Shown here: one piece after another, positions 55,948 through 63,292 of the stretch
Position numbering within the stretch: the first letter of the stretch is position 1
How the letters are laid out: every line of letters starts with the position of its first letter
Assembly: GCA_964547855.1 (NCBI GenBank)
Contig: CAZJPG010000005.1
Coordinates: forward strand, 1 to 64,000
Reading direction: 5' to 3'
DNA from: JBAZHE01 sp964547855
GTDB taxonomy: Bacteria > Patescibacteriota > Patescibacteriia > Patescibacteriales > WJLG01
Length of the DNA stretch: 64,000 bases
Notes under the pieces: generated by a model
What the model was told of the DNA's origin: nothing
The model's input: the letters and a program-made list of their open reading frames with translations, nothing else
The model's database searches: none
Made by a program: the position numbers and the translations under genes

Positions 55948-58110
55948 TTAGGCTAATTGACTTATAATATTGCGCTCTGATCCATCCGACACAGCAGAAT
56001 CGTCCCTCATCACCACCACCTGCTCATCTCTGATCTTTTCCTGAAAAGCGCTTTTCTCATTTCCCTCTGCTCCATGGATCTCTATGTCCTCTCCTTGGAA
56101 GCCGTTTTCGGCATCGCACTTTGGACAATATTTGTGTTCACCAGGAAGATAACCATGTTTAGGGCAAATCGAGAATGTTGGGGTAATAGTGAAATATGGC
56201 AATTTATAATTATACACTATTTTCTTCACCAACTGTTTGGCAGCTTCCGGATCGTCGATCTTCTGACCCAAGAAACCATGCAAAACAGTTCCGCCAGTAT
56301 ACTTTGTCTGAAGATCGTCCTGAAGGTCCAAGGCTTCGAAAATATCGCTAGTATGATTGACTGGCAAGTGAGTAGAGTTGGTGTAATAAGGATCGGCTCC
56401 GTTCTTGTAAGCCTCCTCATTGGCAACGATGATATTAGGATAGACCTCTTTATCTTTCTTAGCGAAACGATAGGTCGCGCCTTCGGCCGGTGAAGCCTCA
56501 AGGTTATAGAGATTATTGGTCTCATTCTGATAAGTGGCCAACTTCTCTCTCATGAAATTAAGGATCTCGATGGCAAAAGCCTTGCCTTCCTTACTGGCGA
56601 TATTCTGCTTCATGAAATTGACCAAAGCCTCATTCATGCCATTAATACCAATGGTCGAAAAATGATTCTGCCAAAATTTACCAAATCTCTCTTTGATCTC
56701 TGACAAGTAGAATTTAGAATATGGGTAAAGTCCATCATCGGTGAATTTCTCGATTATCTTGCGCTTGATCTCCAAGCTCTCTTTAGCCAAGTCCATCAAA
56801 TGACCCAATCTCTTCTTGAAATCTTCCTTGTCACTAGACAAGAAACCGATTCTGACGAGATTGATGGTTACGACACCTAATGAACCAGTCAAAGGGTTGG
56901 CACCGAAAAGTCCGCCACCTCTCTTACGCAATTCGCGATTATCAAGACGCAAACGGCAGCACATACTGCGAGCGTCATCTAATTTCATATCGGAATTGAC
57001 GAAGTTGGAGAAGTAAGGAATGCCGTATTTAGCGGTCATCTCCCAAACCTTCTTCATAGAAGCGCGGTTCCAATCGAATTCTTTGTCTATATTGTAAGTC
57101 GGGATCGGGAAAGCGAACATTCTGTGTCTAGAATCGCCATCAAGCATGACTTCGGCGAAAGCCTCATTGAACATATCGATCTCCTTCTGGAAATCTTTAT
57201 ATTTCTCCGGCATCAATTTGCCGCCAATGATCACAGATTCCTGACTGAAAGAAGGGGTTGGGGTAACATCCAAAGTAATATTGGTGAACGGAGTCTGAAA
57301 ACCGACGCGAGTTGGGACGTTCAAATTAAAGACGAACTCCTGCAAAGCCTGCTTGACGTCTTCATAGTCCAATCCGTCGTATCTAATAAACGGAGCTAAC
57401 AAAGTATCGAAATTAGCGAAAGCCTGGGCTCCGGCCGCCTCGCCTTGTGTAGTATAAAGGAAGTTAACGATCTGACCCAAGGCACTGCGGAAGTGCTTAG
57501 GTGGCTTAGATTGAGTCTTTTCATCGACTCCAGCAAAACCGCGTATCAAAAGGTCCTTAAGATTCCAGCCGCAGCAATATGGAGCCAACATGCCCAAGTC
57601 GTGTAAATGGAAATCACCATTGACATGAGCATCGCGAATCTCCTGCGGATATAGCTTATTCAACCAATATTTAGCCGATATGGCAGAGGCCAGATAGTTA
57701 TTCAAACCCTGCACGGAAAAACTCATATTGCTATTTTCCTTCAATCTCCAGTCGGCCTGACCAAGATAATCTTCCATCAATCTCTCTTCGTTAGTCTTAG
57801 CATTCAAATCTCTAAGCTGACGATGCTGATCTCTATAAAGTATGAAGGCCTTAGCCACAGATATGACCTTATTCTCGATCAAGGTCTCTTCGACAGCATC
57901 CTGCACTTCTTCTACGGCAGGAATGCTTCGGGAATGGAATTTGCGAGACAATTTATCAACGACCTGGTTGACCAATTTCTCTATCATTTCATTGTCATGG
58001 AAATCGACCGATTCGGCGGCCTTGCTGATCGCCAAGGAAATCTTGTTTCTGTCGAAATCGACGATTTCTCCGGAACGCTTCCTGATTTGAGAGATTAAGT
58101 TAGTTGGCAT
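55948..58110 (-). CDS. nrdD: Anaerobic ribonucleoside-triphosphate reductase, large part
   Basis: 720 residues. N-terminal ATP-cone (about 1-100, KRSGEIVDFDRNKISLAI), then the ten-stranded barrel with active-site Cys in RSMCCRLRLDNREL and GLFGANPLTGSLGVV, ending with a zinc site (SICPKHGYLPGEHKYCPKCD). Normal NrdD proteins continue from here into the glycyl-radical segment; this one ends with a 30-residue unrelated tail (QEKIRDEQVVVMRDDSAVSD). It makes dNTPs from NTPs without oxygen once assembled with the radical peptide. It follows nrdR and a structured intergenic RNA. Confidence 0.93.
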   Translation of the reverse strand: MPTNLISQIRKRSGEIVDFDRNKISLAISKAAESVDFHDNEMIEKLVNQVVDKLSRKFHSRSIPAVEEVQDAVEETLIENKVISVAKAFILYRDQHRQLRDLNAKTNEERLMEDYLGQADWRLKENSNMSFSVQGLNNYLASAISAKYWLNKLYPQEIRDAHVNGDFHLHDLGMLAPYCCGWNLKDLLIRGFAGVDEKTQSKPPKHFRSALGQIVNFLYTTQGEAAGAQAFANFDTLLAPFIRYDGLDYEDVKQALQEFVFNLNVPTRVGFQTPFTNITLDVTPTPSFSQESVIIGGKLMPEKYKDFQKEIDMFNEAFAEVMLDGDSRHRMFAFPIPTYNIDKEFDWNRASMKKVWEMTAKYGIPYFSNFVNSDMKLDDARSMCCRLRLDNRELRKRGGGLFGANPLTGSLGVVTINLVRIGFLSSDKEDFKKRLGHLMDLAKESLEIKRKIIEKFTDDGLYPYSKFYLSEIKERFGKFWQNHFSTIGINGMNEALVNFMKQNIASKEGKAFAIEILNFMREKLATYQNETNNLYNLEASPAEGATYRFAKKDKEVYPNIIVANEEAYKNGADPYYTNSTHLPVNHTSDIFEALDLQDDLQTKYTGGTVLHGFLGQKIDDPEAAKQLVKKIVYNYKLPYFTITPTFSICPKHGYLPGEHKYCPKCDAENGFQGEDIEIHGAEGNEKSAFQEKIRDEQVVVMRDDSAVSDGSERNIISQLA

Positions 58111-58138
58111 GGGGTTTGGTTGAATTTCGAATTTTGAA

Positions 58139-58208
58139 TTCTGACGTCCTAAATTTAACTCCTTGTTGGAAACGTCTTGATCGTCGTTTCCTTTAAATTC
58201 GGGCAGAA
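58139..58208 (-). promoter_or_regulatory. Nested-stem RNA between nrdR and nrdD
   Basis: Three coaxial stems are visible on the - strand: TTCTG/CAGAA, AATTTAA/TTAAATT and GGAAACG/CGTTTCC, with a 10-base loop and a 9-base asymmetric bulge containing AAGGAG. It ends about 30 bases before the nrdD ATG. It could be a ligand- or protein-responsive element or an mRNA processing site. Confidence 0.55.
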
Positions 58209-58244
58209 CTGAAATTTTCTATTCTTGAAAGTAAAATTTTGATT

Positions 58245-58718
58245 CTATTTTTGTTCTTTGCTTCTCTTTCCTCGTACTAATTCATTCAAAGTATCTACGA
58301 AATCCTCAGCATCCTTGAAAGACTGGTACACAGAGGCAAATCTTATATAAGCTACTATATCCATTTCTTTAAGATGTTCCATGACTATCTTGCCGACCTC
58401 ACTGGATGGAACTTCACTCTTACGCAACTGTTGTATGTCCCTTTCTATGTTATGGACCAATTTCTTGAAGTCGTCATCGGACACTGGTCTCTTTTCCAAG
58501 GCCTTCTTAAGACCGGAAATGAGTTTGTCTCGGCTATACGTCTCTTTCTCGTTATTACGCTTAAGGACTGTAAGGTCCAAAATTTCCATTTCTTCGAAGG
58601 TCGAGAACCTGAAACCGCATTTTTCGCACTCCCTTCTTCTTCTAATAGAAAGACCGTCGGTGGCGACCCTAGAATCTATTACTTTGGTATCGTCATGATA
58701 ACAGATTGGACACTTCAT
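58245..58718 (-). CDS. nrdR: Transcriptional repressor NrdR
   Basis: 157 residues. A zinc ribbon (CPICYHDDTKVIDSR, then CEKCGFRFSTFE) is followed by an ATP-cone (about 50-140). NrdR senses ATP/dATP and represses ribonucleotide reductase genes through paired NrdR boxes. It heads the nrd operon, and two such box-like sequences lie at its own promoter, so self-control plus control of nrdD and nrdG is expected. Confidence 0.96.
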   Translation of the reverse strand: MKCPICYHDDTKVIDSRVATDGLSIRRRRECEKCGFRFSTFEEMEILDLTVLKRNNEKETYSRDKLISGLKKALEKRPVSDDDFKKLVHNIERDIQQLRKSEVPSSEVGKIVMEHLKEMDIVAYIRFASVYQSFKDAEDFVDTLNELVRGKRSKEQK

Positions 58719-58766
58719 ATTTGGGTTTTAGGCTAAAAATCGCTAAGATGGTGGGGAAATTGACAA

Positions 58767-58853
58767 CTGCTATATTTTGTATCGTGATATTGTTTCACAC
58801 CCAACATCTTGTGGTACTATTTATATTATACACCTAAAAAAAACCGTGGTCAA
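58767..58853 (-). promoter_or_regulatory. nrd operon promoter with two NrdR-box-like sites
   Basis: On the - strand TTGACC, 17-bp spacer, TATAAT (58825-58853). Sites at 58799-58814 (ACCCAACATCTTGTGG) and 58767-58782 (CTGCTATATTTTGTAT) match the palindromic NrdR box ACACWATATATWGTGT well at 11 to 12 of 16 positions. Their starts are 32 bp apart, the usual three-turn spacing. They cover the start of the transcript. Confidence 0.7.
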
Positions 58854-59070
58854 TCTCCTCTCCCCACGTTTTTTTATATGAAAGTTAGCCCAGTAAACAG
58901 CCAAAATATTTATCCACAGGCTGACATAGAATACTTAATCCATGATCAAACCCATCAACGGAGGATAACACAGTAAAAAATCCATCCAGAGGCTTTTGTC
59001 TGTAACGTCTCTAATTAAATTATGTATATTTATATATAATAATATTGTAGGGCAAAACGATAAAAAAAGG
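58854..59070. other. Rest of the divergent nrdR / wall-hydrolase gap
   Basis: The gap 58719-59126 holds the nrd promoter on one side and the 59127 promoter on the other. Between them the only clear signal is TTATCCACA at 58910-58918, a perfect DnaA box. The remainder is AT-rich without a gene. Confidence 0.6.
58910..58918 (+). promoter_or_regulatory. Consensus DnaA box
   Basis: TTATCCACA, identical to the strongest DnaA-binding sequence, located about 60 bp behind the nrdR promoter. A near match (TTATCCACC) lies at 49336-49344, after dnaE. Confidence 0.5.
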
Positions 59071-59098
59071 TGGACAATTAATCTGTTTATACTATAAT
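59071..59098 (+). promoter_or_regulatory. Promoter of the 59127 gene
   Basis: TGGACA, 16-bp spacer, TATAAT; the leader is about 22 bases without a ribosome site. Confidence 0.55.
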
Positions 59099-59126
59099 AA
59101 GACATATAAGAAAAATAAGAAGCGCT

Positions 59127-60539
59127 ATGTTAAAACCCTTCAAAAAGATCGCCTTATCATCAATGATCCTCGTCGGGATCGTCTCCTATGGAATAGGAGC
59201 CTTTGCCCAAGACGAACCAGATCCTAACTTTAATCCAAGTTATATAATAAGCGATGCCGAGATACTGGACTACAACTCCATGACCAAGGAGGAGATCCAG
59301 GCCTTCTTGGAATCCAAGGATAGTTATCTGGCCAACTATTCAGCCACTAACCCTTACACCGGCGAGACCGAGACCGTCGCCGAGATAATCTATGGGCGCT
59401 GTCAGGCCAACTTGATCAGTCCAAAGTTCGTCCTTGTCCTTTTACAGAAAGAACAGGGGTTGATCGAGGACGAATCCCCTTCTCAAGGGTCCTTGGATTG
59501 GGCTACTGGCTACGGCTGTCCTGATGGCGGTGGTTGCAATGCCCGCTGGCAAGGCATCTGGAAACAGATCAATAGCGCTACGCTCCAATTCTACGATTAT
59601 ATAGAAAACCCGACCGATTACACCTACCAAAAAGATAAGACCTATACTTTTAGCAATAAATACTCCACAACTATCCAGGGAAGTGTCTCTGTCACCCCTT
59701 ATAACAACGCGACTGCCGCCCTCTACAACTACACCCCTCACGTCTTTAACGGCAACTATAACTTCTGGAAACTCTGGAGCAGATACTTTGCCAAGACCTA
59801 TTACCCAAGCGGATCTTTGCTACAGGCTAAGGGCGAAGGCGGTGTTTGGCTCATTCAGGGTGGTCAAAAACGTCCTTTCACTTCCAAAAGCGCCCTCACT
59901 TCTCGCTTTGACGAAAACAAGATAATTCAGGTGGACAAGAGCGTCTTAGATAAATACTCGACCGGAGCGCCGATAAAATTCCCTAACTACTCTTTGATAA
60001 AATCCCCTCGCGGAACGATCTTCTTATTGGTCGATGGGAAAAAAAGAGGCTTTACATCCAGTGCAGTCTTTAAAACTTTCGGCTATAACCCAGAAGAGGT
60101 TATGAATGCCAGTTGGGAAGACATAAATTCCTATATCGACGGCGAACCGCTTTCCGCGACCTCGACCTATCCGATCGGCGCCTTGTTGCAGGACAAGACC
60201 ACGGGTGGCGTTTACTGGGTCGAAGAAGGAATAAAATATCCGCTCCACGACAAAGCCTTGTTGACCTATAAATTCAAGAAAAAGAAGATCATCCCGACCG
60301 ATCCAAAAGATCTTGAGGTCTATCCGACCGGAGCCCCGGTATTATTCGGCGACGGAGAACTCATAACCTCATCAAATACCAAAGCTGTCTATTTGATAGA
60401 TGAAGGCAAGAAGCGCCCATTCTTCTCTGGCGATGTATTCCTTAAACTTGGATACAAATGGGAGAACATCATCAGCGTCTCACCACAGTATTTGAATAAA
60501 TACGAGATCGGAGAACCGATCAAAGAAAGCGACATTTAA
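59127..60539 (+). CDS. Secreted cell-wall hydrolase-like protein with four C-terminal repeats
   Basis: 470 residues. Signal peptide about 1-27 (ALSSMILVGIVSYGIGAFA). The next 200 residues resemble a lysozyme/transglycosylase-like domain: SPKFVLVLLQKEQGLIED supplies a candidate catalytic Glu, and GYGCPDGGGCN and AALYNYTPHVFNGNYNFWKLW follow. The C-terminal 235 residues are four repeats of about 58, each with a YPxGxLL-like start, a WLI/YLV-GGxKRPF strand and YxxGxPI end. These may bind wall polymers. It starts 2 bases before the next gene and probably acts on peptidoglycan at the cell surface. Confidence 0.75.
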   Translation: MLKPFKKIALSSMILVGIVSYGIGAFAQDEPDPNFNPSYIISDAEILDYNSMTKEEIQAFLESKDSYLANYSATNPYTGETETVAEIIYGRCQANLISPKFVLVLLQKEQGLIEDESPSQGSLDWATGYGCPDGGGCNARWQGIWKQINSATLQFYDYIENPTDYTYQKDKTYTFSNKYSTTIQGSVSVTPYNNATAALYNYTPHVFNGNYNFWKLWSRYFAKTYYPSGSLLQAKGEGGVWLIQGGQKRPFTSKSALTSRFDENKIIQVDKSVLDKYSTGAPIKFPNYSLIKSPRGTIFLLVDGKKRGFTSSAVFKTFGYNPEEVMNASWEDINSYIDGEPLSATSTYPIGALLQDKTTGGVYWVEEGIKYPLHDKALLTYKFKKKKIIPTDPKDLEVYPTGAPVLFGDGELITSSNTKAVYLIDEGKKRPFFSGDVFLKLGYKWENIISVSPQYLNKYEIGEPIKESDI

Positions 60540-60541
60540 TT

Positions 60542-61339
60542 ATGCCTATAAGCTTCGCGGCCATAGCTCCCCACTCCCCAATACTCGTACCGACGATCGG
60601 CAAAGAGAACATCTCTAGCCTATCGAAAACGATAAAAACCTACGAAAAGATGGGCGAGCTATTGTCTTCGGTCGAAACGGACGCCGTAATGATCATCTCT
60701 CCACACGGCAAAAAAGAAGGCCCAAAGATCGGACTATGGGTCGCCCCAGAACTTAAAGTCAATTTTGAAGAGTTCGGCGACTTCTCCTCGAAGATAGACA
60801 TCGCCAACGATTTGGCCGTAGCCGAAACCATCAGATCGTCATTGCTTGAAAGCGAGTCATTAAAAGCTATAAACGGGCCGGTGATGAATTTCGGCTTCGG
60901 TGTTCCGGCATTCCTGTTGTTAAAAGACAAGAAAGACGTAAAAGCCATTTCCATAAACTCTTCCTCTGCTACCGCCAAAGAACATTTCGAGATCGGAGCG
61001 ATCATTGGCAAAGCCTTGGAAAAAGAAAAGAAGAATATCGGCATAGTCGCCTCCTGCGACCTATCGCACCGCCTAACAAAATCATCGCCAGCCGGATTCT
61101 CTCCTAAGGGACAAAAATTCGACTTACGAGTCATTGACCTGATACACGAGAAAAGAATAGAAGACCTTTTGAATATAGATGACAAGCTAGTCGAAGAGGC
61201 CAAGCCTTGCGGGCTTAAACCGATCATGATGCTCTTCGGCATACTTTACGGCGCCGGAGCTGACTGGGAAATGTCTTCATCGACCTATGAATCGCCATTC
61301 GGCGTCGGCTACCTAACAGCTTTACTTCCTACAAAATAA
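60542..61339 (+). CDS. LigB-like / AmmeMemoRadiSam system protein B-type protein
   Basis: 265 residues. Class III extradiol-dioxygenase fold with the metal-site motifs APHSPILVP, VMIISPHGKKEGP and ASCDLSHRLTKSSPAG, in the order found in the MEMO/AMMECR1-linked group. The usual AMMECR1 and radical SAM partners are not adjacent. The reaction is unknown for this group. It follows the wall-hydrolase gene after 2 bases and ends in a strong terminator. Confidence 0.8.
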   Translation: MPISFAAIAPHSPILVPTIGKENISSLSKTIKTYEKMGELLSSVETDAVMIISPHGKKEGPKIGLWVAPELKVNFEEFGDFSSKIDIANDLAVAETIRSSLLESESLKAINGPVMNFGFGVPAFLLLKDKKDVKAISINSSSATAKEHFEIGAIIGKALEKEKKNIGIVASCDLSHRLTKSSPAGFSPKGQKFDLRVIDLIHEKRIEDLLNIDDKLVEEAKPCGLKPIMMLFGILYGAGADWEMSSSTYESPFGVGYLTALLPTK

Positions 61340-61345
61340 AACAAC

Positions 61346-61372
61346 CCATCGCTGGGTTGTTTTTTTATATTA
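61346..61372 (+). terminator. Terminator of the 59127-61339 operon
   Basis: AACAACCCA/TGGGTTGTT with a TCGC loop, then T-run. Confidence 0.92.
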
Positions 61373-61411
61373 TCGAAACAGTAAAAATGGCATCTATTCT
61401 CTATTCTCTAT

Positions 61412-61708
61412 TCAATCTTCAGTCTTCCCCTTCGCCTTATTTGCCACCACTTTAAAAAAATATTTCCACCTATCACCGCTCTGGCAAAGCTCTTTGGTGT
61501 CATTTAGGCATATCTCTACGAAATCTTTGGGATTATCTTTACATATCTTAAAGACAGAACCCCTTTTAAAAGCCGGTATGCCCAGCTCTTTTATGACGCG
61601 CAAAGCCAAATCCTGCCACTGGTAGGCTGGCGGCTTCTTCTCTTGAGGCCTAGGAACGGAAAACAGTGACCCCAGGCTTTGAAAACCATCATCTTTCTTG
61701 ACATTCAT
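61412..61708 (-). CDS. Uncharacterised 98-residue protein
   Basis: Basic and soluble. WQDLALRVIKELGIPAFKRG is followed by Cys residues in FKICKDN, VEICLND and KELCQSGDRW that could bind metal. The tail is Lys-rich. No family recognised. It is convergent with the LigB-like gene. Confidence 0.65.
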   Translation of the reverse strand: MNVKKDDGFQSLGSLFSVPRPQEKKPPAYQWQDLALRVIKELGIPAFKRGSVFKICKDNPKDFVEICLNDTKELCQSGDRWKYFFKVVANKAKGKTED

Positions 61709-61762
61709 AGGGATTATTTGCCTTTTGTCTATTTTAGTATTATTATAATAATTTAGCGAAAA

Positions 61763-61768
61763 TATAAT
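61763..61768 (+). promoter_or_regulatory. Possible -10 box of def
   Basis: TATAAT 20 bases before the ATG in very AT-rich DNA; a second TATAAT lies at 61744-61749. No clear -35. Confidence 0.35.
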
Positions 61769-61788
61769 AAAAAATCAAATACATATAT

Positions 61789-62283
61789 ATGGCTAAAATA
61801 TTGGATATAATCCTCAATCCGAATTCAGTGCTTCGCATGACCGCCAAAGAGATAGAAAAAAAGGACATAACCTCTCCCCAAATGCGTGAGTTGGCAGAAG
61901 ACATGTTTCAGACCATGATGGAGAAAGATGGCGTCGGCTTAGCCGCCCCACAGATCGGAAAAAGCATAAGATTGGTCGTCATTCACACCAAAGAAGGTAG
62001 TCTTTTCCTTTTCAATCCTAAAATAATAAAAAAATCCATCCTTAAAGAATGGGACGAGGAAGGCTGTCTTTCTGTACCGATGTATTTTGGTGAGGTAAAA
62101 AGACACCGATCGGTGACTTGTAGCTTTTTCGATGAGAACGGAGAAAAACGCAAGGTTACGGCCCACGGTCTATTGGCTAGAGTCATGCAACACGAGATCG
62201 ATCACCTTGACGGCATACTATTCATAGATAAAGCGAAGAACGTCAAAAAATTAGATGAAGCCGAAGTCAAAGAGGAGGATTAA
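61789..62283 (+). CDS. def: Peptide deformylase
   Basis: 164 residues. All three motifs are present: GVGLAAPQIG, EEGCLSVP (metal Cys) and QHEIDHLDG (two His and catalytic Glu). It removes the formyl group from new proteins, reversing the modification made by Fmt, encoded at the end of the window. No Shine-Dalgarno sequence. The tail is acidic (DEAEVKEED). Its stop is 1 base from the end of the convergent dedA gene. Confidence 0.97.
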   Translation: MAKILDIILNPNSVLRMTAKEIEKKDITSPQMRELAEDMFQTMMEKDGVGLAAPQIGKSIRLVVIHTKEGSLFLFNPKIIKKSILKEWDEEGCLSVPMYFGEVKRHRSVTCSFFDENGEKRKVTAHGLLARVMQHEIDHLDGILFIDKAKNVKKLDEAEVKEED

Positions 62284-62284
62284 T

Positions 62285-62905
62285 TCACTCCCCTTTCTTT
62301 TTCTTACTCCTTTTTCGTATAACCAAAAAGACCACGAAACAAATTCCCACCACCGCTCCGGTATAAGTTATCTGATGATAATACGATGCTAACAAAGCCT
62401 GATTAGCCCCGAAAAAATAACCCAAGGCGGCCAAGATGGAATTCCAGATCGCCGAACCCAAGATCGTATAAAATATAAAACTTCCGAAGTTCATTTTAGC
62501 AAAACCAGCCGGAAGCGATATGAGCTGTCTGACGACCGGCACCAAACGACCGATCAAAGTCGAGATGTTGCCATATTTCAAAAAATATTCCTCGGCTTTC
62601 TTGACCTTATTGGAATCTATCATCAAAAGCTTCATGAGGCGATGATCGGCCAATTTACAGACTAGTGCCCGACCAAGATATAAAGCTATGATATAGTTAA
62701 AAGTAGCCCCGATGACACTACCGACGACGCCGGACACGATAACCAGCCAAATATTCATCTCGCCCCTAGAGGCCAAATAAGCCGCTGGCGTTATCACGAC
62801 TTCCGACGGAAACGGGATAAAAGAACTTTCTATAGCCATCAAAGCGATAATGCCCTTATAGCCCATCTGACCGAATAGTCCCAAAAAATAGTTTATCAAA
62901 TCCAT
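62285..62905 (-). CDS. DedA-family membrane protein
   Basis: 206 residues with about five membrane segments. DedA signatures: ESSFIPFPSEVVITPAAYLA near the N-terminus and GRLVPVVRQLISLPAGFAKM in the middle. DedA proteins act as lipid-carrier (for example undecaprenyl phosphate) flippases or in membrane homeostasis, which would complement UppP. ATG at 62905 chosen. The C-terminus is basic (RKRSKKKKGE). Confidence 0.9.
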   Translation of the reverse strand: MDLINYFLGLFGQMGYKGIIALMAIESSFIPFPSEVVITPAAYLASRGEMNIWLVIVSGVVGSVIGATFNYIIALYLGRALVCKLADHRLMKLLMIDSNKVKKAEEYFLKYGNISTLIGRLVPVVRQLISLPAGFAKMNFGSFIFYTILGSAIWNSILAALGYFFGANQALLASYYHQITYTGAVVGICFVVFLVIRKRSKKKKGE

Positions 62906-62939
62906 AAAATTGTTTTTTACACTGTATTCAAGATAACAT

Positions 62940-62976
62940 CCCAAAACAAAAACGGCAAACCCAACAGGTTCACCGT
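62940..62976 (-). terminator. Terminator of the 62976-63209 gene
   Basis: On the - strand AACGG-AACC pairs with GGTT-CCGTT, followed by TTTTTGTTTT. Confidence 0.75.
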
Positions 62977-63209
62977 TAAAAAAGCTTAGTCTTGCCGCAC
63001 TTTGGCATCTTCCTTTTACGGTTGCCGTGCCTTAGCCGATCGATAAAGAGCGAGCAAGCGCCGACCAATTCATGAAAATTGCCGTAGTCGAGCACTGAAG
63101 GATCATACGCATTGAAATAATCACACTTTCGACAGATGTCGACTGGGACAAATGGTCTGGCCTGAAATACTGTCGGAGTCAAATCTGACTCTGTTAGTTC
63201 TTGGCTCAT
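62976..63209 (-). CDS. Small Cys-containing protein, 77 residues
   Basis: Four Cys in ICRKCDYFNAYDP, GACSLFIDRL and MPKCGKTKLF could form a zinc or iron-sulfur site. Otherwise polar and soluble. A GGGGG ends 8 bases before the ATG at 63209; a GTG 6 bases further upstream is also possible. No family recognised. Stands alone with its own terminator. Confidence 0.6.
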   Translation of the reverse strand: MSQELTESDLTPTVFQARPFVPVDICRKCDYFNAYDPSVLDYGNFHELVGACSLFIDRLRHGNRKRKMPKCGKTKLF

Positions 63210-63292
63210 AACCACAACCCCCGATCTTAAAGAACGATGATGGGACTGAAATATTTTCTAAACATTAAAATATATTTAAATTTTTGTCAAAT

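Noticed and set aside
58791..58806. A parS site for ParB
   Set aside because: TGTTTCACA resembles half of the parS palindrome, but the second half is absent and the region is better explained by NrdR boxes.
60640..61242. A 200-codon open frame on the - strand
   Set aside because: Antisense to the LigB-like gene, which has clear motifs and operon context.
63215..63290. A promoter for fmt
   Set aside because: The region is AT-rich but has no -35/-10 pair with acceptable spacing; I could not support one.
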